From NCBI GenBank assembly GCA_947053545.1, contig CAMRSY010000005.1:1-64000 (forward strand): 64,000 bases of DNA, given 5' to 3'. Position 1 is the stretch's first letter. Each line of letters starts with the position of its first letter. Shown piece by piece: positions 1 to 9,993 of the stretch. Both the position numbers and the translations under genes were made by a program. The notes beneath the pieces are model-generated. The model was not told the DNA's origin and did no database searches. It saw only the letters and a program-made list of their open reading frames with translations. This DNA comes from an uncultured Clostridia bacterium (lineage in GTDB: Bacteria; Bacillota; Clostridia; Christensenellales; Borkfalkiaceae).

Positions 1-53
1 CGCGGACCAATCGGTTATGAGCCGACCGCTCTAACCAACTGAGCTAAAGGCCC
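1..53 (-). tRNA. tRNA with CAT anticodon, probably tRNA-Ile2 (partial)
   Basis: The minus strand reads GGGCCTTTAGCTCAGTTGG, a normal acceptor arm and D arm, followed by an anticodon arm with CAT at 17-19 in the loop CTCATAA. The 3' part (T arm, acceptor) lies outside the window. A CAT anticodon can be initiator Met, elongator Met or the Ile2 tRNA whose C34 is changed to lysidine by TilS. The CTCATAA loop and the GGGCCTTTAGCTCAG start resemble bacterial Ile2 tRNAs more than Met tRNAs, so Ile2 is favoured, but the missing half prevents certainty. Confidence 0.85.
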
Positions 54-88
54 TTGCATAAATGTGCGCTTTCGCACAACGCTTGTAT

Positions 89-117
89 ATAATAATATAA
101 CGTATTTTTTTTGTCAA
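89..117 (-). promoter_or_regulatory. sigma-A promoter of the tRNA
   Basis: On the minus strand TTGACA (112-117) and TATTAT (89-94) are separated by 17 bp, giving a start near 82, about 28 nt ahead of the tRNA. The spacer is A-rich. Confidence 0.75.
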
Positions 118-305
118 GTAATTTTTCTGTCTTTTAACTAATTTTTTTGCTTATTGCTAATCGTTTTTTTTCTGTAAGGGAATAGTAATTACAAAAACAA
201 AGCGCGTTACGTTTACGACAAATTTCAAAATTTTTCGCCGCAAACAGTCAGTTTTTTCAGCTTGAGGTATAGTACCATTTAAAAAAACAAAGGCGGACAA
301 AATTT

Positions 306-617
306 ATGCAGATAAAAGAAGGTAAGCTGAACGGCGTACTTTACATAAAGCTTATAGGCGAAATGGACGAATATTCCGCTCAGAGCATACGCGAAAAGTG
401 CGACAAACTTATAGAAGATAATTTAGGAGCAAAAAAAATAATTATCAATTTATCCGAGGTGGCGTTTATGGATTCTACGGGCATAGGATTTTTAATCGGG
501 CGCTATAAAAAGGCTACGCGCGCGGGTATTCCGCTCTACGTAGAAGCGCCTAATTTTGCCGCGGATAAAATACTGAATATGAGCGGAATTTACACACTTA
601 TACCCAAGGCGGAGTAA
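306..617 (+). CDS. spoIIAA: anti-sigma F factor antagonist SpoIIAA
   Basis: This 103-residue protein is a single STAS domain. It carries the MDSTGIG motif with Ser57, the residue that SpoIIAB phosphorylates in this family (Ser58 in Bacillus subtilis). Unphosphorylated SpoIIAA binds SpoIIAB and frees sigma F in the forespore. It is the first gene of a compact operon with spoIIAB (1 nt gap) and sigF. The start follows a weak AGGCGG ribosome site. This operon is classically transcribed by sigma H, but I could not find a convincing sigma-H promoter upstream. Confidence 0.96.
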   Translation: MQIKEGKLNGVLYIKLIGEMDEYSAQSIREKCDKLIEDNLGAKKIIINLSEVAFMDSTGIGFLIGRYKKATRAGIPLYVEAPNFAADKILNMSGIYTLIPKAE

Positions 618-618
618 T

Positions 619-1056
619 ATGACGAAAAATTATTTAAAACTGCAATTCTATTCCCATGCGCGCAATCAGGGCTTCGCCCGCGATGCGGTTGCGGCTTTCT
701 GTTTAGAGCTTAACCCCACGCTTTCCGATTTGTCCGACGTTAAAACTGCGGTATCGGAAGCGGTTACTAACTGTACCGTGCACGCGTATAAGGGCAATTT
801 GGGGCTGGTTACTATAGAGTGCGAAATCGACGACAGTACATTACATATAAAGGTAAGCGATACGGGTAAAGGAATACCCGACGTGGATAAGGCGGTGCAG
901 CCCTTTTATACGACGCTTCCCGACGACGAGCGCTCCGGCATGGGCTTTACGATTATGCAGACTTTTATGGACGAGTTCCGTGTAAATTCGGTTCAGGGCG
1001 AGGGCACCGTAGTCTATATGGTAAAATGCTTTAAACCGGAAGTGGCTAATGCTTGA
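619..1056 (+). CDS. spoIIAB: anti-sigma F factor SpoIIAB
   Basis: The 145-residue protein is a GHKL-type serine kinase and anti-sigma factor. The ATP-binding boxes are visible: N box around residues 47-51 (EAVTN), G1 at DTGKGIPD (81-88) and G2 at RSGMGF (105-110). SpoIIAB holds sigma F inactive and phosphorylates SpoIIAA. The gene overlaps sigF by 8 nt, so the anti-sigma factor and its target are probably translationally coupled. Length and motifs match the family. Confidence 0.96.
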   Translation: MTKNYLKLQFYSHARNQGFARDAVAAFCLELNPTLSDLSDVKTAVSEAVTNCTVHAYKGNLGLVTIECEIDDSTLHIKVSDTGKGIPDVDKAVQPFYTTLPDDERSGMGFTIMQTFMDEFRVNSVQGEGTVVYMVKCFKPEVANA

Positions 1057-1774
1057 CCAACAGACAACCAGCAGTCTAATACGCGCGGCAAAGGCGGGGG
1101 ACAACTCCGCCAAAGAAACTTTGCTTGCCGAAAACACCAACCTTATAAAGTCAATCGTTAAACGGTATTTAAACAAGGGCGTAGACTACGACGACCTTTT
1201 TCAGCTTGCCAGTATGGGGCTTTTAAAGGCGATTAACGGCTTTGACGAAAGTTTTCAGGTTCGCTTTTCCACGTACGCCGTGCCAATGATTTCGGGCGAA
1301 ATAAAAAGGTTTATGCGCGACGACGGCAGTATAAAAGTTTCGCGGCAAATTAAGGCTACTGCAAAAGAAATAAACAAATTTGTGGAAGAATACGCTTTGG
1401 CAAACGGCGCCCAGCCCACGGTAAAGGTTATTTCCGAGCAGTTTAAAATGCCGCAGTCGGAAGTGGTGTTTACAATGGGCTCCACGCATATGCCCGTATC
1501 CATTTACGCGCAAAGCGATTATAAAGACGAAAAGTCGCAATATCTTCTCGACCGACTGCCGCAGGAGGACAAGCAGGAGGATATGCTGGATATATTAGAG
1601 CTTCGTTCGGCCATTTCAACTTTGCCGGAAAGGGACAGAAAAATTATTATGCTGCGTTATTTCCGCGATATGACGCAGGCGGAGGTTGCGTCAATGCTGG
1701 GCGTTTCCCAGGTTCAGGTTTCGCGCATAGAAAACAAGATAATGCAAAATTTCAGAAATAAACTTACTGGTTAA
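1049..1774 (+). CDS. sigF: RNA polymerase sigma-F factor
   Basis: This 241-residue sigma-70 family protein has region 2 (YDDLFQLASMGLLKAI, then FSTYAVPMISGEIKRFMRDD) and a C-terminal region 4 helix-turn-helix (MTQAEVASMLGVSQVQVSRIE). The YAVPMISGEIKRF stretch is typical of the sigma F/G/B group. Its position after spoIIAA and spoIIAB identifies it as the forespore factor sigma F. It ends just before a strong terminator. Confidence 0.97.
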   Translation: MLDQQTTSSLIRAAKAGDNSAKETLLAENTNLIKSIVKRYLNKGVDYDDLFQLASMGLLKAINGFDESFQVRFSTYAVPMISGEIKRFMRDDGSIKVSRQIKATAKEINKFVEEYALANGAQPTVKVISEQFKMPQSEVVFTMGSTHMPVSIYAQSDYKDEKSQYLLDRLPQEDKQEDMLDILELRSAISTLPERDRKIIMLRYFRDMTQAEVASMLGVSQVQVSRIENKIMQNFRNKLTG

Positions 1775-1810
1775 ACAAAGCCCCGCGGCGGTTGCCGCGG
1801 GGCTTTGTTT
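1773..1810. terminator. bidirectional terminator between sigF and xre
   Basis: A perfect hairpin with core arms AAAGCCCCGCGGC (1777-1789) and its complement (1794-1806), loop GGTT. The arms extend further by A-T pairs, so T or A runs flank the stem on both strands. It can end sigF on the plus strand and the Xre gene on the minus strand. Confidence 0.92.
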
Positions 1811-1812
1811 TG

Positions 1813-2094
1813 TCAATTTTTTTTAATATATTTTTTAATGTCGTCCAAACGCTTTTTAATGTCGTCGATTTCGTTTAACACATTGTCGGCGTTAAGTAAA
1901 TTGCGCTCGGAAACGCCCAGAAGGTAGTCGCAGGTTACGCCGAAAAATTCCGCAAGCTTTATAATGGCAAAGCTGTCGGGATTTGTTTTTCCGGTTTCAT
2001 AGTTGGAAAGAGTTTTTTGGTCTATTCCCACTTTTTCAGATATGTCTATCTGCCGTAAATCTCTGTCTTCTCTCAGTTCTTTAATTCGGTTCAT
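1813..2094 (-). CDS. Xre-family transcriptional regulator
   Basis: A 93-residue DNA-binding protein. Residues 1-62 form an Xre/Cro helix-turn-helix (IKELREDRDLRQIDISEK, then TLSNYETGKTNPD and the FGVTCDYLLG ending). The last 25 residues are charged and predicted helical, perhaps for dimer formation. It stands alone. Its start codon overlaps a TACTAATATT element whose inverted copy lies beyond a strong divergent promoter, so autoregulation together with control of the divergent transcript is likely. No target outside this region can be named. Confidence 0.85.
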   Translation of the reverse strand: MNRIKELREDRDLRQIDISEKVGIDQKTLSNYETGKTNPDSFAIIKLAEFFGVTCDYLLGVSERNLLNADNVLNEIDDIKKRLDDIKKYIKKN

Positions 2095-2199
2095 ACTAAT
2101 ATTTTTCCTTTTAAATAAAATTTTAGTATTATATTAGTAAAATTAGTTGACGTAGGAAATTTTTTACTTTATAATAATAAAGCAGTAAAATATTAGTAT
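2093..2199. promoter_or_regulatory. candidate Xre operator region with repeated TTAGTA elements
   Basis: The 13-mer AAAATATTAGTAT occurs at 2187-2199 and as an exact inverted copy at 2093-2105. Two further TTAGTA elements lie between them (TTAGTAT at 2123-2129, ATTAGTAA at 2133-2140). They surround the divergent promoter at 2147-2175 and overlap the start of the Xre gene. The arrangement fits binding sites for the adjacent repressor; that assignment is inference. Confidence 0.55.
2147..2175 (+). promoter_or_regulatory. strong sigma-A promoter divergent from xre
   Basis: TTGACG (2147-2152), a 17-bp spacer and a perfect TATAAT (2170-2175) predict a start near 2182. The transcript would run rightward into a stretch with two hairpins before the aminotransferase gene. 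Confidence 0.8.
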
Positions 2200-2425
2200 A
2201 AAGCGGATATGCGTGAGATAAAGAAGCTTTTAATAACTGCGGTATGCGTGCCTTACGCCGCGCGTGTTTTCGATGCGACGGATTATAATGTGACGGCGAT
2301 AACGCGGGCGTTTCAGACGCCGGAGTATCCGTATACGGATGAACAGTATTCTCCAAAAAGGGTAAAATCCCTTTGTGTATTTCCTTTAAGCCGCCGCGCT
2401 ATTTCAGCGCGGCGGCTTGCAATTT
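2182..2425 (+). ncRNA. possible short transcript (sRNA or small ORF) ending at a terminator
   Basis: Between the promoter at 2147-2175 and the hairpin at 2388-2418 there is no recognisable gene. An 80-codon frame beginning at 2209 (MREIKKLLITAVC) reads straight through both hairpins (2357-2374 and 2388-2418), so at most its first 50 or so codons could be meaningful. Either a small RNA of about 240 nt or a decayed small gene is possible. No known RNA family is recognised. Apart from this and the aminotransferase promoter, nothing is seen in 2095-2465. Confidence 0.35.
2388..2418 (+). terminator. hairpin terminator ahead of the aminotransferase
   Basis: A perfect 13-bp stem (AAGCCGCCGCGCT and its complement) with loop ATTTC, followed by TGCAATTTTCC. 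The T run is modest. It would end a transcript from the 2147-2175 promoter. Confidence 0.65.
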
Positions 2426-2430
2426 TCCGC

Positions 2431-2459
2431 TTTACTTTTCAATCTGCCTAATATATAAT
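2431..2459 (+). promoter_or_regulatory. aminotransferase promoter, predicted leaderless
   Basis: TTTACT (2431-2436), a 17-bp spacer and TATAAT (2454-2459) put +1 at 2466, the A of the ATG. No ribosome-binding site is present upstream of the ATG. Confidence 0.65.
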
Positions 2460-2465
2460 AAAAAT

Positions 2466-3647
2466 ATGATAAACCAAACAAACGTAAACTACGGCAAAAC
2501 GCGCTCGGTTATCCGCGATATTTTCGAGTACGGTAAGTTGCGCAAGGCGGAAATAGGGGAGGAAAACGTATTCGATTTTTCCCTCGGTAATCCGTCGGTT
2601 CCTTCGCCGGAAGAAGTGCGGACTGAGCTTATTAAACTTATAAGCGAAACCGACCCGGTAGCCTTGCACGGCTATACCTCGGCGCAGGGCGATTTCTCCG
2701 TGCGCAAGGCGGTTGCGGACGATTTGAACGCCCGCTTTAAAACTAACTTTACCGCCGACAGTATTTATATGACGTGCGGAGCTGCGGCTTCCCTCTGCAT
2801 AACTTTAAACGCGCTTTTAAACGCGGGCGACGAGGTTATAACTTTCGCACCGTTCTTTCCCGAATACGCCGTTTTTACGGCAAATGCGGGCGGCACGTTA
2901 AAGGCGGTGGAATGCGATAAAAATTTTCAGCCCGACATTGAAAAATTTGCGGCCGCGCTGACTGAAAAAACAAAGGCTGTTATAATAAATTCGCCCAACA
3001 ATCCCAGCGGAGTAGTGTATACCGAAAGGGTGATAAAGTCTGTTTGCGCCGCTCTTGAAAAACATAAAAAAAATACCGGCAACCGAATATATATAATTTC
3101 CGACGAGCCCTACCGCGAATTGGTGTTCGGCGGCGCATATGTGCCGTTTATTATGAATTACTATTCCGAAAGCGTAGTGTGCTATTCATTCTCTAAAAGC
3201 CTATCTTTGCCCGGCGAAAGAATAGGCTATATTGCCGTAAATAACGCCGCGGAAGATAGCAAAGAAATTTATGCCGCCGTATGCGGTGCGGGCAGAGCGC
3301 TCGGCTACGTGTGCGCGCCCGCGCTCTTTCAGCAGTTAATAAAAAGGGTGCTCGGCAAAACAGTCGACGTGTCGGTTTATAAAATGAACCGCGACAGGCT
3401 GTGCGCCGCGCTTACCTCTTACGGTTTCGACGTGGTAAAGCCCGACGGCGCGTTTTATCTGTTCGTTAAGTCGCCCGGGCCCGACGCCAACGCGTTTGCC
3501 GAACGCGCCAGAGCGCACGAACTTTTAATAGTGCCCGCCGACAGTTTCGGGGTGAAGGGGTACGTAAGAATTTCCTATTGCGTTAGTCCGCATACGATTG
3601 AAAAATCGCTGCCCGCCTTCAAAGCTCTTGCTGATGAGTATAAGTAG
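2466..3647 (+). CDS. PLP-dependent aminotransferase, class I/II
   Basis: A 393-residue fold-type I aminotransferase of the aspartate aminotransferase superfamily. Visible features are the NSPNNPSG motif (175-182), SDEPYRE (212-218) with the PLP-binding Asp213 and Tyr216, and SFSKSLSLPGERIGY with Lys244 as the Schiff-base lysine. It exchanges an amino group between an amino acid and a 2-oxo acid; the substrate cannot be read from sequence. An upstream in-frame start at 2373 would run through noncoding hairpin DNA, so the ATG at 2466 (MINQTNVNYG) is preferred. It has its own promoter and converges with argH. Confidence 0.9.
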   Translation: MINQTNVNYGKTRSVIRDIFEYGKLRKAEIGEENVFDFSLGNPSVPSPEEVRTELIKLISETDPVALHGYTSAQGDFSVRKAVADDLNARFKTNFTADSIYMTCGAAASLCITLNALLNAGDEVITFAPFFPEYAVFTANAGGTLKAVECDKNFQPDIEKFAAALTEKTKAVIINSPNNPSGVVYTERVIKSVCAALEKHKKNTGNRIYIISDEPYRELVFGGAYVPFIMNYYSESVVCYSFSKSLSLPGERIGYIAVNNAAEDSKEIYAAVCGAGRALGYVCAPALFQQLIKRVLGKTVDVSVYKMNRDRLCAALTSYGFDVVKPDGAFYLFVKSPGPDANAFAERARAHELLIVPADSFGVKGYVRISYCVSPHTIEKSLPAFKALADEYK

Positions 3648-3722
3648 TTTTTATTGTCGCGTTTCTTGAAATTGCGTCGGCAATACGCGCGTTTATAACG
3701 CGCAGTAAATTAAATAAAAGCA

Positions 3723-3750
3723 GGGGGAGCGGTTTAAAAACCGCTCCCCC
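3723..3750. terminator. terminator between aminotransferase and argH
   Basis: Arms GGGGGAGCGGTTT (3723-3735) and AAACCGCTCCCCC (3738-3750) form a strong inverted repeat between converging genes. The minus-strand side is followed by CTGCTTTTATTTA, which best fits ending argH. Confidence 0.8.
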
Positions 3751-3794
3751 GATTCAGTTTATTAAAATTTTTAATCATAATTAATTCGAAATTA

Positions 3795-5171
3795 TTATAT
3801 AAATTTTTTCAGCCGTTTTTTCAAACTCTTAATTTCGGCTTTTACGTTTTCCGACGAACCTCCGCCGTAACTTGTTCGTGCGTCGGCGCACGCCTTGCCT
3901 TTAACCACCGCAACTATATCGTCGCCGAATTCGGGCGCAAACGCGCGGTATTCGTCGGCAGTCATGGTCTGCAAAGTCTTGCCGTTTTCGATACAGGACC
4001 TTACAATTTTTCCGACCACGCCGTGAGCCGTGCGGAAGGGCACGCCGCGCTTTGCAAGGTAGTCGGCAACGTCTGTTGCGCAGCAGAATTCTCCCTCTGC
4101 AGCAGAGTTCATGCGTTTAGTTTTAAACGAAATCGCTCCCAGCATTTCCGCCATAATATCTAAGCAGTTAATAACCTGCTTTTCAGCGTCGAAAAAGCCC
4201 TCTTTGTCCTCCTGCAAGTCCTTGTTATAAGCTAAAGGAATACCTTTAATGGTAGTTAAAAGCGCCGTTAAATGTCCGTAAACCCTGCCCGTCTTGCCGC
4301 GCATAAGTTCGGCAATGTCGGGGTTTTTCTTTTGCGGCATAATAGAAGAGCCGGTGGAATATTCGTCCGAAATTTCGAAATAGCCGAACTCCTCGGTCGT
4401 ATATAAAATTATGTCCTCGCACAGCCTTGAAAGGTGCGCCATTACCAGCGACGCGTCAAACAGGTATTCGGCCACAAAATCGCGGTCGGAAACACCGTCC
4501 AGCGAGTTTTCGCACGGGCGGTCGAATTCCAGCATTTCGCAGGTAATATTTCTGTCGATTGGGTATGACGTGCCTGCCAATGCGCCGCTTCCCAACGGCA
4601 TAACGTTGGCACGCTCGCGGCTTGCCGTCACGCGGTCGATATCCCGCATAAACATTTCGGCGTAAGCATTGAAAAAGTGCCCCGCGCAAATAGGCTGAGC
4701 CTTGCGCAGGTGGGTGTACGCGGGCATAATGTGTTTTACGCCCTCGCTTGCCTTTTCTGTCAAAGCCAAAATAAGGTTTGCAAGGCTGTCGGTTAAATTA
4801 TCAAACGAGCCGCGCGCGTACAGGCGGAAATCGGTTGCCACCTGGTCGTTGCGGCTGCGCGCCGTATGCAGTTTTTTTCCGGCCTCGCCTATGCGCGAAA
4901 CAAGCTCGTTTTCAACAAACGAATGAATATCTTCCGCGCCCGCTATTTCCAGTTTGCCTTCCAAAATATCGGCGGCGATTGCCTCCAGCCCGCCGCAAAT
5001 CTTTTTAGCCTCTTCCGTCGAAATAATTCCGCAATTTCCCAGCATGGCGGCGTGTGCGAGCGAAGCGGTGATATCCACAGCCCAAAGCTGTTTGTCAAAC
5101 GGCAGACTGTCGTTAAAAAGGTCTGCGTTTTTGGCCGTAGGCGCGTCGAACCGCCCTTCCCAAAGTTTCAT
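3795..5171 (-). CDS. argH: argininosuccinate lyase
   Basis: A 458-residue enzyme of the fumarase/aspartase superfamily that splits argininosuccinate into arginine and fumarate, the last step of arginine synthesis. The signature GSSIMPQKKNP is at 274-284, TARSRND at 103-109 and the YTHLRKAQP segment at 152-160. Length is normal. No argG or other arginine gene is adjacent. The start ATG follows an AAAGGA site, and a promoter with TTGCTT-17-TATAAT can be read upstream on the minus strand. Confidence 0.96.
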   Translation of the reverse strand: MKLWEGRFDAPTAKNADLFNDSLPFDKQLWAVDITASLAHAAMLGNCGIISTEEAKKICGGLEAIAADILEGKLEIAGAEDIHSFVENELVSRIGEAGKKLHTARSRNDQVATDFRLYARGSFDNLTDSLANLILALTEKASEGVKHIMPAYTHLRKAQPICAGHFFNAYAEMFMRDIDRVTASRERANVMPLGSGALAGTSYPIDRNITCEMLEFDRPCENSLDGVSDRDFVAEYLFDASLVMAHLSRLCEDIILYTTEEFGYFEISDEYSTGSSIMPQKKNPDIAELMRGKTGRVYGHLTALLTTIKGIPLAYNKDLQEDKEGFFDAEKQVINCLDIMAEMLGAISFKTKRMNSAAEGEFCCATDVADYLAKRGVPFRTAHGVVGKIVRSCIENGKTLQTMTADEYRAFAPEFGDDIVAVVKGKACADARTSYGGGSSENVKAEIKSLKKRLKKFI

Positions 5172-5189
5172 AAATGCTTTATCCTTTAA

Positions 5190-5219
5190 TTGACTTAATT
5201 AACCTAATTATAGTATACT
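5190..5219 (+). promoter_or_regulatory. promoter of the ruvC operon
   Basis: TTGACT (5190-5195), an 18-bp spacer and TATACT (5214-5219) give a start near 5226, about 35 nt before the GTG start of ruvC. It lies back to back with the argH promoter. Confidence 0.6.
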
Positions 5220-5260
5220 TATAAAAGTTAAGCAAGCAAATAGCGGATAAAAGGATAAAA

Positions 5261-5758
5261 GTGATTATTTTAGGTATCGACCCCGGGTTTGGTACAATGG
5301 GTTTCGGGGTTATAGATAAAAGGGCTAACGGCGACTGCGTGCCGGTAGATTACGGCGTTATTAAAACCCCGCAAAACGAAAGTTTTCCGGTGCGGCTGGC
5401 AATGCTGGAAGATGGGTTGAATAAACTTTACGAAAAGTTCAAGCCGGAAGAAATTTCGGTTGAAGAGCTGTTCTTTTCCAAAAACGTGACGACGGGCATA
5501 CAGGTTGCGCACGCAAGGGGCGTAATACTTTTATCGGCAATTAAATATTGCGGAAAACTGTTCGAATACACGCCAAACCAGATAAAGCAGGCGCTTACCG
5601 GTTACGGTAAGGCCGATAAAGTGCAGATGATGCACGTAGTACAGTCTATTTTAAGGTTAAAGCAGTTGCCCCGTCCCGACGACGCGGCCGACGCGCTGGC
5701 GGTGGCTTTGTGTCACGCGCACACGTCGAGATTCGGCATAATGTACGGGATAAAGTAA
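5261..5758 (+). CDS. ruvC: Holliday junction endonuclease RuvC
   Basis: A 165-residue resolvase of the RNase H fold that cuts Holliday junctions in homologous recombination. The acidic residues are visible: Asp7 in GIDPG, Glu68 in SVEEL, and Asp141/Asp144 in RPDDAADALA. It starts with GTG after an AAGGA site; GTG is the only start that keeps the N-terminal MIILGIDPG strand. It is the first gene of ruvC-ruvA-ruvB, with queA following. Confidence 0.96.
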   Translation: MIILGIDPGFGTMGFGVIDKRANGDCVPVDYGVIKTPQNESFPVRLAMLEDGLNKLYEKFKPEEISVEELFFSKNVTTGIQVAHARGVILLSAIKYCGKLFEYTPNQIKQALTGYGKADKVQMMHVVQSILRLKQLPRPDDAADALAVALCHAHTSRFGIMYGIK

Positions 5759-5767
5759 AGGTGTAAA

Positions 5768-6355
5768 ATGATTGGTTATTTGAAAGGTAAAGTTCTGGAT
5801 ATTTCAGCCGACACGGCGATAATCGTCGTTGGCGGCGTGGGGTACGAAACATATTGTTCGGCTTCCGCGTTTTCAAAGATGACTGCGGGCTGCGAGTGCG
5901 AGGTGTATACGTATTTGCAGGTATCCGAGGCAAACGGCGTACAGCTTTACGGCTTTTCGTCCCCGCAGGAAAAAGCGATGTTTTTAAAACTTATTTCCGT
6001 ATCGGGCGTCGGTCCCAAGGCGGGTATATCCGTTTTATCGCAAATGAGCGTAAACGACGTGGCTGTTGCAGTAGCAACGGGCGACGTGAAAGCTTTGTCG
6101 CGGGTTAAAGGAATGGGCAAAAAGACGGCTGAAAAAATTATAGTCGAACTGCGCGACAGGGTTATAGCGCCCGTTGCGGGCGGCGCCGACAGTTCGCCCG
6201 TAGTTCATATCGAAAGCGGCGACGAGGACGCGGTTGTAGCGCTTATGTCGCTGGGCTTTAACCGTTCGGAAAGCGAGCGCGCCGTATCGAAAGCCAAGGC
6301 TGACGGTGCGAAAGATATTGAGGAAATTATAAGACAGGCGCTTAAAATAATGTGA
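5768..6355 (+). CDS. ruvA: Holliday junction DNA helicase RuvA
   Basis: A 195-residue protein with the N-terminal OB fold (MIGYLKGKV start), the central helix-hairpin-helix region (VSGVGPKAG and VKGMGKKTAEKI), and the C-terminal three-helix domain that contacts RuvB. RuvA tetramers hold the four-way junction while RuvB drives branch migration. It lies 9 nt after ruvC. Confidence 0.96.
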   Translation: MIGYLKGKVLDISADTAIIVVGGVGYETYCSASAFSKMTAGCECEVYTYLQVSEANGVQLYGFSSPQEKAMFLKLISVSGVGPKAGISVLSQMSVNDVAVAVATGDVKALSRVKGMGKKTAEKIIVELRDRVIAPVAGGADSSPVVHIESGDEDAVVALMSLGFNRSESERAVSKAKADGAKDIEEIIRQALKIM

Positions 6356-6497
6356 CAAAACCGTAACTGCGGGGGCTCGCCCGACGTGACGTTGTTGCGG
6401 AGTACCTGTTTCCGTTTAATTTTACATTATTTCCACGGCTTAGTTTAACTTTGTTCAGGTATTACGATTTTAAAGTAATTTGCCAAAAGGTATTTAT

Positions 6498-7553
6498 ATG
6501 TTCGAAGAAGATTACGACGAAGAAAGGCTTGTGCAGAGCACTAAGGGCGAGTACGACGCGGAAGAAAACGCGCTCCGCCCCAAAACGCTTGATGCATACG
6601 TCGGTCAAAGTAAGGTTAAAGAAAATCTTACCGTGTATATGAACGCGGCGAAAAAGAGGGGTGAAACGCTCGAGCACGTGCTGTTGTACGGCGCGCCGGG
6701 TTTGGGCAAAACCACGCTTGCGCACATAATTGCTAACGAAATGGGCGGTCAACTTAAAATGACCAGCGCGCCCGCAATAGAGCGTAGCGGCGATTTGGCT
6801 GCAATTCTTACAAATTTAAACGACGGCGACGTGCTGTTTATCGATGAAATTCACAGGCTTAACCACAGCGTTGAGGAAATTCTGTATTCGGCAATGGAGG
6901 ATTACGCGCTGGATATAATCGTCGGCAAGGGCCCCAGTGCGCGCAATATCCGCTTTTCGTTAAAAAAGTTTACGCTAATCGGCGCAACCACCCGCGCGGG
7001 TATGATAGCCAATCCTTTGCGCGACAGATTCGGTATAATCTGCCGTCTGGAAATGTATACTCCGTCCGAGCTGGAAGAAATTATAACGCGCAGCGCGCGC
7101 ACTCTCGGCATCGCGGTCGATCAGCAGGCCGCGCGTGAAATTTCAATGCGTTCGCGCGGAACTCCGCGTATCGCAAACCGCCTATTAAAACGCGTACGCG
7201 ACTTTTCAACCGTAAACGACAGCGCAAAAGTAACGCTGTCCGACGCCAAATTCGCTTTAAACCGTATGGAAATCGATAACCTTGGACTCGACGAAACCGA
7301 CCGCAACATTTTGCGCGCTATGGCTGAAAAGTTCGACGGCAAGCCGGTCGGGCTGGAAACGCTTGCGGCGACCGTAAACGAGGACGCTGGCACGATAGAG
7401 GACGTATACGAGCCGTACTTATTACAGCTTGGTTTTATTGCAAGAACGCCTCGCGGCAGAATGATAATGCGCGGAGGTTACGAACATCTGGGTTACAAAA
7501 TAACAGAAAGACAGTTAAAACAGCTTTCGCTGTTTAATAAGGACGGGGAATAA
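6498..7553 (+). CDS. ruvB: Holliday junction branch migration ATPase RuvB
   Basis: A 351-residue AAA+ motor. Walker A is GAPGLGKTT (65-73), Walker B is in LFIDEIHRL, and the winged-helix DNA-binding domain closes the protein. The ATG at 6498 is chosen because AAAAGG lies 7 nt upstream; an earlier TTG at 6480 overlaps that ribosome site. The 142-nt gap after ruvA shows no recognisable feature. The stop overlaps the queA start by one base (TAATG). Confidence 0.96.
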   Translation: MFEEDYDEERLVQSTKGEYDAEENALRPKTLDAYVGQSKVKENLTVYMNAAKKRGETLEHVLLYGAPGLGKTTLAHIIANEMGGQLKMTSAPAIERSGDLAAILTNLNDGDVLFIDEIHRLNHSVEEILYSAMEDYALDIIVGKGPSARNIRFSLKKFTLIGATTRAGMIANPLRDRFGIICRLEMYTPSELEEIITRSARTLGIAVDQQAAREISMRSRGTPRIANRLLKRVRDFSTVNDSAKVTLSDAKFALNRMEIDNLGLDETDRNILRAMAEKFDGKPVGLETLAATVNEDAGTIEDVYEPYLLQLGFIARTPRGRMIMRGGYEHLGYKITERQLKQLSLFNKDGE

Positions 7554-8587
7554 TGGCAGAAGCGCGCTTTAAAAAAAGTGATTTTTATTACGAATTGCCG
7601 CCCGAACTTATTGCGCAAACACCGGCCGAACCCAGGGACAGCTCGCGTTTGATGGTGTATAACCGCCGAAGCGACTGCGTAGAGCACCGTATTTTTCGCG
7701 ATATTACAGATTATTTAAAGGCGGGCGACGTACTCGTTATAAACAGCACAAAGGTATTGCCCGCCAGGTTGTACGCGCATACGCAAAACGGAGGTGCGGT
7801 TGAAATTCTTTTGTTAAAGCGGCTGGAAAAGGATAAATGGGAGGTGCTTTGCAAGCCGGGGAAAAAATGCACGGTAGGCAAGTCTTTCAAAATCTGCGAT
7901 AAACTGTCGTTCACCGTCGAGGGCATAACCGAAAGCGGCGAAAGAATAATAAATTTTTCTTACGACGGAGTTTTCGAAAATATTTTGGAAGAGGTCGGGT
8001 CGATGCCCCTGCCGCCCTACATAAAGGAAAAATTAAAGGACAAAAGCCGCTATCAGACGGTGTACGCAAAGACGGACGGCTCTGCAGCCGCGCCCACTGC
8101 GGGCTTACACTTTACGCCGCAGTTACTTGAAAAAATCCGTGATATGGGCGTTGAAATTGTTGAGGTGCTTCTGCACGTCGGCTTAGGTACATTCCGTCCT
8201 GTCAAGGAAGAAATAATTACCGACCACAAAATGCACGGCGAGTATTACGAGGTGACGGAAAAGGCCGCCGCCGCAATCAATAAAGCCAAGGCGGAGGGGC
8301 GGCGTATAATCGCCGTAGGTACGACTTCGGTGCGCACGCTTGAAAGCGCGTCTGGCGATGACGGTATATTAAATGCGGGCAGCGGCGAAACGCATATTTT
8401 TATTTATCCTCCCTATAAGTTCAAGTGCGTCGACGCGCTTGTCACAAACTTTCATTTACCGGAAAGCACGCTTGTAATGCTTGTTGCAGCGCTCACCGGC
8501 AGAGAAAAAATTTTGGATTTGTACAAAACCGCCGTTGACGGACGCTATAGGTTTTTTTCCTTCGGCGACGCCATGATGATTGTGTGA
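7553..8587 (+). CDS. queA: S-adenosylmethionine:tRNA ribosyltransferase-isomerase QueA
   Basis: A 344-residue enzyme that adds the ribosyl part of AdoMet to 7-aminomethyl-7-deazaguanine in tRNA, making epoxyqueuosine. Family motifs include FYYELPPELIAQTP near the start, the AAPTAGLHFTP segment, and LHVGLGTFRPV. It is coupled to ruvB by a 1-nt overlap and followed by tgt, a common order in Clostridia. Length is normal. Confidence 0.95.
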   Translation: MAEARFKKSDFYYELPPELIAQTPAEPRDSSRLMVYNRRSDCVEHRIFRDITDYLKAGDVLVINSTKVLPARLYAHTQNGGAVEILLLKRLEKDKWEVLCKPGKKCTVGKSFKICDKLSFTVEGITESGERIINFSYDGVFENILEEVGSMPLPPYIKEKLKDKSRYQTVYAKTDGSAAAPTAGLHFTPQLLEKIRDMGVEIVEVLLHVGLGTFRPVKEEIITDHKMHGEYYEVTEKAAAAINKAKAEGRRIIAVGTTSVRTLESASGDDGILNAGSGETHIFIYPPYKFKCVDALVTNFHLPESTLVMLVAALTGREKILDLYKTAVDGRYRFFSFGDAMMIV

Positions 8588-9875
<1,288 letters not shown>

Positions 9876-9924
9876 ATATTAAATGAAAAGTATGTGTATA
9901 AAAGCAAAACAAAGTTAAAATCGC

Positions 9925-9954
9925 TTGCTAAAACGGCAGGATTTGATATATACT
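9925..9954 (+). promoter_or_regulatory. candidate promoter of yajC
   Basis: TTGCTA (9925-9930), an 18-bp spacer and TATACT (9949-9954) predict a start near 9961, leaving a short leader before yajC. Confidence 0.5.
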
Positions 9955-9993
9955 TTATAAGTAATAATAAAAACCGAAAATTTGGAGAAAGAA

